Origin: Streptomyces hirsutus
Lineage (GTDB): Bacteria > Actinomycetota > Actinomycetes > Streptomycetales > Streptomycetaceae
Direction: 5' to 3'
NCBI RefSeq assembly: GCF_001418415.1
Contig: NZ_LIQT01000065.1
Span: 1 to 46,626 of the forward strand
Length of the DNA stretch: 46,626 nucleotides
Part shown: piece after piece, positions 8,046 to 16,180 of the stretch
How positions within the stretch are numbered: the stretch's first letter is position 1
Layout of the letters: every line of letters starts with the position of its first letter
The notes under the pieces: generated by a model
The model's database searches: none
What the model saw: only the letters and a program-made list of their open reading frames with translations
What the model was told of the DNA's origin: nothing
Made by a program: the position numbers and the translations under genes

Positions 8046-9234
8046 CGCCTCCGTGCTGTCCACGTCCGCCCCCGAGGCCATCGACCCCCAGGTCATGAGG
8101 CAGGTGCTGGGCAACTATCCCACCGGGGTCGCCGTCGTCACCGGACGCGCGCCCGACGGCACACTTCTCGGGATGGTGGTGGGAACGTTCAGCTCCGTGT
8201 CGATGGAGCCGCCGCTGGTCTCGTTCATGCCGATGAAGACGTCGCGGACCTTCACCGCACTGCGCGAGTGCGCGTCCTTCTGTGTCAATATCCTGGCCGC
8301 CGACCAGAGCGACGTGTGCGGGTCGTTCATGCGGCCCCCGGAGGAGAAGTTCCGCGGCCTGCGGTGGCGTGCCGCGCCCGACGGCGCTCCCATCATCGAG
8401 GGCGTGACCGCCTGGATCGAATGCACCTGGGCCGATGTCATCGAGGTAGGCGACCACTACTTCGTGCTCGGCGCCATCCAGTCGCTCGCCGCCGAGCGCG
8501 AATGTCTGCCGCTGCTGTTCTTCCAGCGTGGGTACGGCCGCTTCACGCCGGGCCTGCTGATGACCTCCGACCACCGTTCCCTCGCCGCGGCCGTCGGCGT
8601 CGCCGAACGCGGTCGCCTGGAGCTGGAGCATCTGGCCTCGGAGCTGGGCGCGGAGGTGAGCCTGCTCGCGCCGCTCGGCGACGAGTTCGCGTTCGTGGCC
8701 ACGGCCGGCTCCTCCGGCGGAACCTCCTCGCCCCCTCCCGGAACCCGGCTGCCCTTCGCTCCGCCCCTGGGAATGCTGTTGGTCGGGCATCCCGGGGCTC
8801 CCTCGGCCGGGCAATGGCTCGACCGTGTGCCGGCTTCGGCACCACAGGTGCGGGAGGCCGCCGCCGTCCAACTGCGCCGGACCCAGGAGCGCGGCTGGTC
8901 CCTGACCCTGCACGGTCCGCTCGCGACCGCACTGCTCGACGAGCTCGTCGACGCGTTCAGCGAGCCGGCACGCACCCCGGACAACGAACGGCGTCTGCTG
9001 GAGGCGCTGCGCCGGATGACGGCGTTCCACGAGCCGGAGCAGATCGTGCCCGACCGGTCGTACAACGTTCTGCAGGTGTCGGTGCCGGTCTGTGACGCCG
9101 ATGAGAACGTTGTTCTCGTCCTGCGCCTGTCCGGGCTCCCGGGAAGCTCCTCAGGGGCCGAAATCATCGCCTTCGTCGACCGGCTGCGCCTGTCCGCGAG
9201 GGCCATCGAACGGACATTGACCCCCGTTTTGTGA
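8035..9234 (+). CDS. Flavin reductase fused to an IclR-type effector-binding domain
   Basis: 399 residues in two parts. Residues 15-180 are a flavin reductase-like split barrel (GNYPTGVAVVTG, VGTFSSVSMEPPLVSF, FCVNILAADQ), which would reduce FMN or FAD with NAD(P)H for the monooxygenase at 5447. Residues 200-399 resemble the C-terminal ligand-binding half of IclR regulators: LEHLASELGAEVSLLAPLGD, a PFAPPLGMLL stretch and NVLQVSVPVCDADENVVLVL, without a DNA-binding domain. This suggests effector-gated reductase activity, as in the regulated reductase of 4-hydroxyphenylacetate hydroxylase, whose extra domain is stimulated by substrate. The start overlaps the MFS gene by 11 bp. Domain assignment of the second half is by eye. 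Confidence 0.82.
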   Translation: MPPDASVLSTSAPEAIDPQVMRQVLGNYPTGVAVVTGRAPDGTLLGMVVGTFSSVSMEPPLVSFMPMKTSRTFTALRECASFCVNILAADQSDVCGSFMRPPEEKFRGLRWRAAPDGAPIIEGVTAWIECTWADVIEVGDHYFVLGAIQSLAAERECLPLLFFQRGYGRFTPGLLMTSDHRSLAAAVGVAERGRLELEHLASELGAEVSLLAPLGDEFAFVATAGSSGGTSSPPPGTRLPFAPPLGMLLVGHPGAPSAGQWLDRVPASAPQVREAAAVQLRRTQERGWSLTLHGPLATALLDELVDAFSEPARTPDNERRLLEALRRMTAFHEPEQIVPDRSYNVLQVSVPVCDADENVVLVLRLSGLPGSSSGAEIIAFVDRLRLSARAIERTLTPVL

Positions 9235-9238
9235 CAGC

Positions 9239-9253
9239 GGCCACCTGGTGGCA
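9239..9253. promoter_or_regulatory. IclR-type palindromic operator upstream of the AAHS transporter
   Basis: GGCCACCTGGTGGCA is a near-perfect 15-bp palindrome with a central T, and is followed by CAG. It begins 4 bp after the flavin reductase stop and 140 bp before the transporter start. TGCCACCTGGTGACACAG at 15009 matches it at 16 of 18 positions when the following bases are included. A 15-bp palindrome is the usual footprint style for IclR regulators, and an iclR gene is the second gene downstream. Confidence 0.6.
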
Positions 9254-9392
9254 CAGCAGGATCGAGCCAACCGCTGTGATACAGCCAACGTGTGGCCTCA
9301 CTTCACCTCGCGGGAAGGTGACCGTCTTATCGATCGCGTCTCGGCCGCCTGGTGATCCAGGTCCGGGACGCGACCGGAGAAGAGGATGTTCG

Positions 9393-10742
9393 ATGGATGT
9401 GTTGGCTGAAGTCCGGTCGTCCAGAATGACCGGTCTCCAGATCCGCGCCGTGGCAGTCGCGATGGCGTTGATCATCATGGACGGCTTCGAGATCGCGATG
9501 ATGGCGTTCACCGCCAAGCCGATGGCGGACGCGTGGGGCGTGAGTGATGCGACGCTCGGGATCGTGCTCAGCGCGAGCCTCTTCGGTATGGCCGCGGGTG
9601 CGATCCTGTTCAGCCCGGTCGGTGACCGCCTCGGCCGCCGACCGCTGACGACCATCTCGGTGACCATCGTGCTGGTCGGCATGGTGCTCGCCGTGGTGGC
9701 CCCGAACGTGGCCGTCCTGATCGTGGCCCGGTTCATCACCGGGTTCGGCATCGGAGCGATGTCGCAGCTCAACGCGTACGTCTCGGAGTTCGCCTCCGAT
9801 CGCCGTCGCGGAACGGTGGTCGGGATCTACGCCACCGGGTTTCCGATCGGTGCCACCCTGGCCGGCGTAGCCGCGAGCCTGCTCGTCGAGCCGGCCGGCT
9901 GGAAGTCGATGTTCGTGGCCGGTGCGGTCCTGGCTCTCGTCATGCTCGTCGTGTCATGGGCGTTCCTTCCGGAGTCGATCGACTTCCTGGTGGCCCGCCG
10001 TCCCAAGAACGCCCTCGAACGGGTCAACACCGTCCTCAACAAGATGGGGCGGCCAAGCCTGAAGGAGTTGCCCGAAGTGACCGAGGGCGAGCGTGCCCAC
10101 CTCGGTGTCTCCGCGGTCTTCGCCGGTGCCACCGGGCGCAAGACGCTCGTACTGTGGCTCGGCTACGCCTGCCTGATGGCGTCCTACTACTTTGCGAACT
10201 CCTGGATTCCCAAACTGGCCGCGGAGGCGACCGGTGACGATCAGATGGGCACCACGGTCGGCTCGTTCCTCAACTTCGGCGGCATCTTCGGCAGCCTGCT
10301 CTTCGCGGCAGTCGCGATACGGGTGCTGCCGAGGAGGATCCTGCAGGTCGCCATGGCCCTCAGCGTGGTCGGCACCGTTGCCTACGGGGCCACGTTCGGT
10401 GTCGCCTGGCTCGCCGTCGTCCTGGGAGTCCTCCTGGGAGTTCTCGCGGTCGCCGCGGTGGCCGGCTTCTACGCCGTGGCACCCGAGGTCTACCCGGCGG
10501 CGCTGCGCGGCACCGGTGTCGGCTGGATGCTCGGTGTCGGACGGCTGGTGTCGATCGTCTCGCCGATCAGCATCGGTTACCTCCTTGACGGCGGCTGGTC
10601 CGCGGGGAGCCTGTTCTACCTGATGGCTGTACCCCTCGCGATCGGCACGGTCTGCATCATCGTCCTGGGCCGACTGCAGAAGGGAGATGCGGGCAAAGTC
10701 CACCGGGCGCAGGTGCCGGCGAGCCCGTCCCCCGTCTCCTGA
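9393..10742 (+). CDS. MFS transporter, aromatic acid:H+ symporter (AAHS)-like
   Basis: 449 residues with 12 membrane segments. The features fit the AAHS family (PcaK, BenK, GenK): DGFEIAMM in the first segment, the loop GDRLGRRPL after segment 2, and GVGRLVSIVSP in the second half. Such proteins import protocatechuate, benzoates or gentisate with protons, which fits the gentisate genes nearby. I start at the ATG at 9393, behind GGAGAAGAGG; the frame is open further upstream but that part is not transporter-like. A separate promoter is likely because 158 bp separate it from the reductase and contain an IclR-type palindrome. Confidence 0.87.
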   Translation: MDVLAEVRSSRMTGLQIRAVAVAMALIIMDGFEIAMMAFTAKPMADAWGVSDATLGIVLSASLFGMAAGAILFSPVGDRLGRRPLTTISVTIVLVGMVLAVVAPNVAVLIVARFITGFGIGAMSQLNAYVSEFASDRRRGTVVGIYATGFPIGATLAGVAASLLVEPAGWKSMFVAGAVLALVMLVVSWAFLPESIDFLVARRPKNALERVNTVLNKMGRPSLKELPEVTEGERAHLGVSAVFAGATGRKTLVLWLGYACLMASYYFANSWIPKLAAEATGDDQMGTTVGSFLNFGGIFGSLLFAAVAIRVLPRRILQVAMALSVVGTVAYGATFGVAWLAVVLGVLLGVLAVAAVAGFYAVAPEVYPAALRGTGVGWMLGVGRLVSIVSPISIGYLLDGGWSAGSLFYLMAVPLAIGTVCIIVLGRLQKGDAGKVHRAQVPASPSPVS

Positions 10743-10760
10743 TCGGACTTCCGAATCCGT

Positions 10761-10800
10761 CACGCGGTGCCCGGCCGGACTCCCGGCCGGGCACCGCGTG
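10761..10800. terminator. Strong bidirectional terminator between the AAHS transporter and iclR
   Basis: CACGCGGTGCCCGGCCGG (10761-10778) and its perfect complement (10783-10800) form an 18-bp stem around an ACTC loop. It lies between two convergent genes and can serve both. There is no T-run on either side. Confidence 0.85.
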
Positions 10801-10846
10801 GGTTGTGGTGATGCCGGCGTCGCGACGGGCGCGGCGCGACGGCCTC

Positions 10847-11722
10847 TCAGGAACAACCGTGCGGGAACTCCGCCTCCATGTCCCAGTGGACGTCCTGGAG
10901 CCCGTAGTCCTCCGCGAGCTCGCGGGCGCGGATGAACCGGCCGGCCACCAGACGCGCGGTGCGCAGCACCGCTCCGTCCGTCCTGGCCTTGTCGATGCGA
11001 CTGCTCGGTGCCGAGACGCTGACCGCGGCGATGGGGCGACCGTTCACCAGGACCGGAGAGGCGATGGCGCCCTCGCCCATGGTGTATTCCTCGTGCGTGT
11101 AGGCGAGGCACGTCTCGTGCGTCAGCTGCAGTTGCGCCCGCAGCCGTCCGGCGTGCATCACGGTGTGCCGCGTGCGGCGGGAGAGCTCGAGGTGCTGCGC
11201 GATCACACGGTCGCGGTTCGCGGCGTTGACGAAGGCGAGCATCGCCTTGCCCGATGCCGTCGTCAAGGCGTCTTCCCGTACGCCGACCACGGAGGAGGCG
11301 ATGCTGCTCCGTGAACTCGTGACCTGGTCGATCAGGATGACGTCGGAGCCGTCCAGGACCGACAGACCCACCGCCGCACCGAGCTCGAGGAAGAGATCAC
11401 CCAGCAGCGGAGCCGCGACCTCCCTCAGACCGTGGGGACGCGCGTGGACGAAGTGGTTTCCGAGTTCGAACATGCGTATGCCGAGCCGGTAGCTGTTCCC
11501 GCTCCGGATGACGTGACCGCTCTTGGTGAGCTGGACGAGGATGCGGAAGGCGGTCGACTTCGGGATCCCGGTCCGCTGTGCCAGTTCGGTGACACTGACG
11601 GTGTGCCCGGCCTCGAGGAAGGCATCGAGGAGAGCCAGGGCCCGGCTGACCGCGACACTCGGTTTGACGCGGAAGGAAGCTTCGAGAGGATCCGAGCCTC
11701 CGCCCGCATGCTCGTCAGTCAT
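10847..11722 (-). CDS. IclR-family transcriptional regulator
   Basis: 291 residues. The N-terminal winged helix-turn-helix (SVAVSRALALLDAF, VTELAQRTGIPKSTAFRIL) is followed by the IclR effector domain (LGDLFLELGAAVGLSVL, ALTTASGKAMLAF, EGAIASPVLVNGRPIAAVSVSAP). The ATG at 11722 follows GAAGGAAG. IclR proteins in aromatic clusters bind a pathway intermediate and a palindrome of about 15 bp. Three candidate sites (4266, 9239, 15009) precede the hydrolase operon, the AAHS transporter and the gentisate operon, so it may control all three (inference). It is convergent with the transporter gene, with a shared terminator between them. Confidence 0.9.
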   Translation of the reverse strand: MTDEHAGGGSDPLEASFRVKPSVAVSRALALLDAFLEAGHTVSVTELAQRTGIPKSTAFRILVQLTKSGHVIRSGNSYRLGIRMFELGNHFVHARPHGLREVAAPLLGDLFLELGAAVGLSVLDGSDVILIDQVTSSRSSIASSVVGVREDALTTASGKAMLAFVNAANRDRVIAQHLELSRRTRHTVMHAGRLRAQLQLTHETCLAYTHEEYTMGEGAIASPVLVNGRPIAAVSVSAPSSRIDKARTDGAVLRTARLVAGRFIRARELAEDYGLQDVHWDMEAEFPHGCS

Positions 11723-12025
11723 GGTCAACTTCCTTCCCTCCCCCGACGCCGTACGGGCGCACACCGATGTCCGACCGATGATTTCCCGACGGAGGACAAC
11801 CCGCAAGGCCTCGAGTGCCCTGGTCAGCCCGATCCCAAGGAACGGCGTACGGATCGCCGGTCTCGGAGAACGAACCCCGGATTCGCGACTCCACGCCGTC
11901 GGAGGACGCGGAACGCAGGGCAGGGAAAGCGATGCGTCAGCGCACGGAGCGGAGCCGGGCCCGGAACCCTGCCGACGCGTCCGTGCCGCGGACCACCCCC
12001 GCTGACCGACGGGGCCGACGCGGAC
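11723..12025. other. Intergenic stretch between the gntR 3' end and the iclR start
   Basis: 303 bp without a supported gene. Open frames here run through from shadows of the regulators on either side. It should hold the iclR promoter and the end of the gntR transcript. I see no convincing copy of either palindromic operator and no strong hairpin. Confidence 0.5.
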
Positions 12026-12760
12026 TCAACGACCGGCCGGCTCGACGGCGAGCCGTGCCTGCCAGCGGTAGAGGTCCCCCCGGTACCAGCTGTGCAGGCA
12101 GTCGAGCGGTCCGGAGGGCGAGCGCAGGACCCGCTCGGCGAAGAGGACGGCGGCGCCCAGCCCGATGTTCAGCCGGTCCGCGACCTCCACGTCCGCGAGT
12201 CGCGCGGACAGGGTCTGCTCCGCTTCGCTCATCTCGACGTTCTCCCGGCGCAGGAGGCTCATCAGCCCTTCCTCCGCGAGCTCGGCACGGCCGAGAACCG
12301 CCGCGACGGTGGGACCGACGTAGTGGACCGAGTACACGAAGGGCTGATCCCCCCACAGCCGCCTGGTGCGATAGACGGTGCCCGTCTCGGCGTCCGTGCC
12401 GAGGGCCTGCCGCACGCTCGCGGGGAACCGGACGTCCTCCTCGACGTGGACGTCGAGGACCTTCAGCTGTGGCGTACCGCGGATCAGATCGCCGATGGAC
12501 CCCACGAAGCCGCGTGCCGCAGGGTCGTCCCCGGAGCCTCGGACGTACGTACCGCTCCCCTGTCGCCGGATGAGCTGACCACGCGCGACCAGCTCACCGA
12601 CCGCTCTGCGGACGGTCGCCTTGCTGACGCCGAACTCCGCCACCAGTTCGTCCTCCGTGGCGAACCGGGAGCCGGGCGCGTAACCGCCCTGGCCGATCCG
12701 CTGGGAGAGCACCGCGAAGATGCGCTGGTAGAGCGGCGCCGGTATCGGCGTGAACGTCAT
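12026..12760 (-). CDS. GntR-family regulator with UTRA domain (HutC subfamily)
   Basis: 244 residues. Residues 8-75 form the GntR winged helix: PLYQRIFAVLSQRIGQG, then DELVAEFGVSKATVRRAVGEL and the wing LIRRQGSGTYV. Residues 85-235 match the UTRA ligand domain (VYRTRRLWGDQPFVYSVHYV and the closing LHSWYRGDLYRWQ). Such proteins usually repress catabolic genes until a metabolite binds. The ATG at 12760 follows GAAGGGGG. It diverges from SDR copy 2, and a 20-bp palindrome at 12978-12997 lies between them, with four similar sites elsewhere in the window; I infer this is its operator, though IclR could bind it instead. The 217 bp before that palindrome show no other clear signal. Confidence 0.9.
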   Translation of the reverse strand: MTFTPIPAPLYQRIFAVLSQRIGQGGYAPGSRFATEDELVAEFGVSKATVRRAVGELVARGQLIRRQGSGTYVRGSGDDPAARGFVGSIGDLIRGTPQLKVLDVHVEEDVRFPASVRQALGTDAETGTVYRTRRLWGDQPFVYSVHYVGPTVAAVLGRAELAEEGLMSLLRRENVEMSEAEQTLSARLADVEVADRLNIGLGAAVLFAERVLRSPSGPLDCLHSWYRGDLYRWQARLAVEPAGR

Positions 12761-12977
12761 CTCGGTCCCCCTTCTCGGTCCGGCCCCCGGCCCGGGGCCC
12801 GGTCAGCCTGCCGTGCCGGCCACCGGAACAGCGGCACACCGCGATTCCGGGCAGGGAGGTACGCGCACGCCCCGATCGGACCGGTGTCCCTCAGGTGCCA
12901 CGTTCAGCTCCTCTTCGGCCTGTGCCACTGTGCAGCACCCTGGCCACGGCCCTGCGAAGACACCGACCCTAGTCTAT

Positions 12978-12997
12978 TCATACGGAAGTGCGGATGA
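12978..12997. promoter_or_regulatory. 20-bp palindromic operator, site 3
   Basis: TCATACG-GAAGTG-CGGATGA, with 6 of 7 arm positions complementary. It ends 23 bp before the GTG of SDR copy 2 and lies in the divergent region with the gntR gene, so a protein bound here would block the SDR promoter or translation start region. It matches sites at 1964, 2126 and 22688. Confidence 0.6.
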
Positions 12998-13020
12998 CAG
13001 TGACTGATGGGGTGGACGCG

Positions 13021-13773
13021 GTGCTTCTCGAGAAAATGCGGTTCGACGGCCAGGGCGTCGTGGTCACCGGCGCGGCCGCGGGGATCGGCGCGGCGACGGC
13101 CCGCGCCTTCGCGGAGCTGGGGGCGTACGTCATCGCGGTCGACCGCGACAGCGAACGGCTCCCGGCGCTCGCCGAGAGCCTCGGCGACGCCCAGCACACG
13201 CTGGTGACCGCGGATGTCACCTGCGCCGGCCACATCGACCGGATCGTCCGGGCGGTGGCGTCCAGCGGCGTACCCCTGAAGACGTTGGTCAACAACGTCG
13301 GCGTCAACGACAAACTGGCAGCCTCGGACACCACCCGAGAGCGCTGGCACCGTGCCCTCGACCTCAACCTGAGCGCGAACGTCTTCCTCACCCAGGCACT
13401 GCTCGACCCGCTGCTGGAGTGCCCGACCGGCGGAAGCGTCGTCAACGTCTCCTCGGCCCACGGACTGGTCGGCATGCCCGGCGCCGCCAGCTACGCGACC
13501 TCGAAGGCCGGACTGATCGGATTCACCAAGCAGCTGGCCGCAGAGCACTCCGCAGCCGGCCTCCGGGCCAACGCGGTCTGCCCGGGCCTGACGCTCACCG
13601 AACGGATCACCGAACGCGGTGCCCTCCCCGAGGATCAGCGTGATCGCCTCCTCGGGCGGCGCTTCGCCGAGCCCGGCGAGGTCGCCTCGTGCATCGCCTT
13701 CCTGGGCTCCGACGCCGCGTCCTACCTCACCGGCGCCGTCCTGCCGGTGGACGGCGGCTACACCGCACGCTGA
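13021..13773 (+). CDS. Short-chain dehydrogenase/reductase (SDR), copy 2
   Basis: 250 residues, a classical NAD(P)-dependent SDR closely similar to the protein at 1118-1879. Visible are TGAAAGIGAAT, NNVGVND, VNVSSAHG with the catalytic serine, YATSKAG (Tyr-x3-Lys) and the terminal DGGYTAR. I choose the GTG at 13021 because the protein then starts like its paralogue (LLEKMRFDGQGVVV beside LEKSGFDGLGVVV). An ATG at 12988 in frame would overlap the palindrome at 12978-12997 and has no ribosome binding site. It converges on FAH copy 2 across a strong hairpin. Confidence 0.88.
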   Translation: MLLEKMRFDGQGVVVTGAAAGIGAATARAFAELGAYVIAVDRDSERLPALAESLGDAQHTLVTADVTCAGHIDRIVRAVASSGVPLKTLVNNVGVNDKLAASDTTRERWHRALDLNLSANVFLTQALLDPLLECPTGGSVVNVSSAHGLVGMPGAASYATSKAGLIGFTKQLAAEHSAAGLRANAVCPGLTLTERITERGALPEDQRDRLLGRRFAEPGEVASCIAFLGSDAASYLTGAVLPVDGGYTAR

Positions 13774-13798
13774 CGACGGACCCCCGGCCGACCCGATC

Positions 13799-13847
13799 GG
13801 GCCGCGGACCGGCACCGCGCCCATGACGGAATGCCGGTCCGCGGCCC
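13799..13847. terminator. Bidirectional terminator between SDR copy 2 and FAH copy 2
   Basis: GGGCCGCGGACCGGCA (13799-13814) pairs perfectly with TGCCGGTCCGCGGCCC (13832-13847) around a 17-base loop. It sits between two convergent genes and ends just before the FAH stop codon. Confidence 0.8.
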
Positions 13848-13848
13848 G

Positions 13849-14703
13849 TCAGACGGTCGGCATGCCCATACGGTTCCCGTACGGCAGCGCGCCGGCGGCC
13901 GAGACGGTCACGGCGAGCCGGCCGACCCGCTCGATCTCGACGACGATCTCGTCCCCGTCGGCAAGGGGGCCGACCCCCTCCGGGGTGCCGGTGGCGATCA
14001 CGTCACCCGGCTGCAGGGTCATCACGGAGCTCGCGTACGCGATGAGCCGGCGGACACCGTAGATCATCCGGCTGGTGTTCGAGTCCTGGCGCAGCTCCCC
14101 GCCGACCCAGCACCTCAGGGCGAGGTCGTCCGGGTCGCCGACCTCTTCGGGGGTGACGACGAGCGGGCCGAGGGGCGTGAACGTGTCGTAGGACTTCCTG
14201 GTCGAGCGGTCCTCGGTCGAGCGGGTCGTGATGTCGAGGACGCAGGTGTAACCGAAGACGTAGTCCAAGGCATCCGACGCCGACACGTGCCGGGCCTCCT
14301 TCCCGATGACGACCGCGAGCTCGCCCTCCTGGTCGGTGCGCACGTCGGTGTAGGGCAGCTCGACCGTCCGACCCGGCCCGATCACGGACGTACTGGCCTT
14401 GAGGAAGACACCCCACTCCACGATCGTGTTCGGGTTGCCCATCTCCGCGACGTGAGCGCGATAGTTCGCCGGCGCACCGATGACCTTCCGCGGGAACGGC
14501 AGTGGCGCGTCCCAGGCCGCACCGCCGACGTCGACCGCCGGGGCGCTGCGCACCTCGGCGGCGCTCAGCGGCCGACCGCGCTCGATCAGCCTCTGGAGCG
14601 GGCCGGCCGGACCGGCCGGCGGGCCTGCCAGGGCGGTGACGTCGTGGGCCGCGCCGTCCGGCAGGACGGCGATGAGGCGGTCGTCGAGTACTCCGAAGCG
14701 CAT
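13849..14703 (-). CDS. Fumarylacetoacetate hydrolase (FAH) family protein, copy 2
   Basis: 284 residues, a close paralogue of the protein at 2234-3097, sharing KVIGAPANYRAHVAEM, SVIGP, LPYTDVRTDQE, YVFGYTCVLDIT and GDVIATGTPEGVGPLADGD. Metal-site acidic residues are in EGELAVVIG and VLDIT. The ATG at 14703 follows AAGGAG; the frame is open well upstream but the extra part is Arg- and Pro-rich and unlike the family. It diverges from the gentisate dioxygenase operon across 394 bp, which makes it the better candidate for fumaryl- or maleylpyruvate hydrolase of that pathway (inference from position). Confidence 0.88.
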   Translation of the reverse strand: MRFGVLDDRLIAVLPDGAAHDVTALAGPPAGPAGPLQRLIERGRPLSAAEVRSAPAVDVGGAAWDAPLPFPRKVIGAPANYRAHVAEMGNPNTIVEWGVFLKASTSVIGPGRTVELPYTDVRTDQEGELAVVIGKEARHVSASDALDYVFGYTCVLDITTRSTEDRSTRKSYDTFTPLGPLVVTPEEVGDPDDLALRCWVGGELRQDSNTSRMIYGVRRLIAYASSVMTLQPGDVIATGTPEGVGPLADGDEIVVEIERVGRLAVTVSAAGALPYGNRMGMPTV

Positions 14704-15097
14704 CCGGACTCCTTGTGGGCTGGTGTGAGTGGGGGTCAGATCCAGGACCCGGGCCCGGGACCTGTCGAGGCGCGCCCGGCCGGCCGGGCGACGAGGGCCG
14801 CCGCGTGGCCCGGGCGATCCGGCCGGCGGGCGACGTCGTCGCCGGGCAGGCGGGACGGCTCGGCGAGTGCCCCGTCGCTCAGGGCCCCGACAGCACCGAG
14901 GAACACCGCCGTGCGCGGTTCCTTCCCGGTGCGGGTCCCGGCGAGATCGGTGGACGGAGGCACACCTGCGGAGCCTAGGCACCGATCAGCACGCCCACCT
15001 GAACACGATGCCACCTGGTGACACAGCCGCATGGCTCGCTCCCCGCGACACGAAGGACTCTTCTGGGCACCACCCTCCCCACCTCTGGAGGAACAGC
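14704..15097. promoter_or_regulatory. Divergent promoter region with an IclR-type palindrome at 15009-15023
   Basis: 394 bp between FAH copy 2 and the gentisate dioxygenase gene. TGCCACCTGGTGACA at 15009-15023 is a 15-bp palindrome around a central T with one mismatch, and with the following CAG it matches the site at 9239 at 16 of 18 bases. It lies 75-89 bp before the TTG start. I see no gene in the rest of the stretch. Confidence 0.6.
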
Positions 15098-16180
15098 TTG
15101 AGTACGACAGCCGAAAGCCGTGCAGCGGCGAGCACCGGTCCGAACTTCGCGGTTCCGGGAGAACCCGACGCCGCCTTCTACGGGCGTCTGGGCGAGGCCC
15201 ATCTCGCCCCCCTGTGGCGTGTCCCCGGCACCGACGCTCCGGAGCCGGTGGTCACCGACGTTCCCCACGTCTGGCACCGACGCGACGTCATGGCGCTCAT
15301 GGACGAGGCCGCCACGGCGGTCGACCTGGGCGGTGAGTCCGATCGCCGCGCCCTCAACGCCGTCAACCCCGCGCGCCGCAAGGGCACCACGCACACGATG
15401 ATCGCCGGCTACCAACTCGTCCTGCCCGGCGAGACAGCCCCCGCGCACCGGCACACGCCGTCCGCGATCCGGCTCATGCTCTCCGGCTCCGGCCACACCA
15501 TGGTCGAGGGAGAGCCGATGCGGATGAACCCGGGCGACCTCATCCTGACCCCCGGCTGGACCTGGCACGATCACCGCAACGACGGCGACGAGCCCATGCT
15601 CTGGCTCGACGCGCTCGACGTCCCGTTCGTGCAGACGATGAACGCCCAGTTCTACGAGGACTTTCCCGGCAAGCAGCTCCAGCCGCTCACCCAGGCCGAG
15701 GACGCGAGCACCAACCGGTACGGCACCGGGATGGTTCCGTACGGCACCCGCTCCGGGACATTGCACTCGCCACTGACCAAATACCCGTACGCCGCGACGA
15801 AGGAGGCCCTCGCCAAACTGCGGGTGGACGAGGGCTCCCCGGAGCACGGGGTCGAATTGGAGTTCACCAACCCCCTCACCGGCGGGCCGGTCCTTCCGAC
15901 GATGACCTGCGGGATGCACCTGGTGCCCGCCGGCAACGCCGCGATCACGCGCCGGCACACCTCGAGCGTCATCTTCTGCGCCGTCGAGGGGGCCGGCCAC
16001 ACGGTCATCGACGGTGAGCGCTTCGACTGGGAGCAGCACGACTTCCTCGCGATCCCGTCCTGGTCGACGTACCGGCACGTCGCCGACGACGGAACCGACG
16101 CGGTTCTCTTCAGCATGAACGACCGGCCCCTGTACGAGCCGTTCGGGCTCTACCGCGAAGAGCGGGAGGACCAGTCATGA
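15098..16180 (+). CDS. Gentisate 1,2-dioxygenase-like bicupin
   Basis: 360 residues with two cupin domains, as in gentisate and 1-hydroxy-2-naphthoate dioxygenases, which open the ring between carboxyl- and hydroxyl-bearing carbons with Fe(II) and O2. The first cupin has AHRHTPSAIRLMLSG (His117, His119) and the later ligand in TPGWTWHDH (His157 or His159). The second cupin, near residues 255-345, keeps RRHTSSVIFCAVEG. I start at the TTG at 15098, after GGAGG; no better start fits, and upstream residues are Arg-rich. It overlaps the flavin hydroxylase by ATGA, and that pairing with a 3-hydroxybenzoate 6-hydroxylase-like enzyme supports gentisate as substrate, though 1-hydroxy-2-naphthoate or a related acid is possible. 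Confidence 0.85.
   Translation: MSTTAESRAAASTGPNFAVPGEPDAAFYGRLGEAHLAPLWRVPGTDAPEPVVTDVPHVWHRRDVMALMDEAATAVDLGGESDRRALNAVNPARRKGTTHTMIAGYQLVLPGETAPAHRHTPSAIRLMLSGSGHTMVEGEPMRMNPGDLILTPGWTWHDHRNDGDEPMLWLDALDVPFVQTMNAQFYEDFPGKQLQPLTQAEDASTNRYGTGMVPYGTRSGTLHSPLTKYPYAATKEALAKLRVDEGSPEHGVELEFTNPLTGGPVLPTMTCGMHLVPAGNAAITRRHTSSVIFCAVEGAGHTVIDGERFDWEQHDFLAIPSWSTYRHVADDGTDAVLFSMNDRPLYEPFGLYREEREDQS

Noticed and set aside
11432..12997. A 521-residue open frame on the plus strand across the iclR and gntR genes
   Set aside because: It runs antisense to two well-recognised regulators, has no domain resemblance and is a by-product of high GC content.
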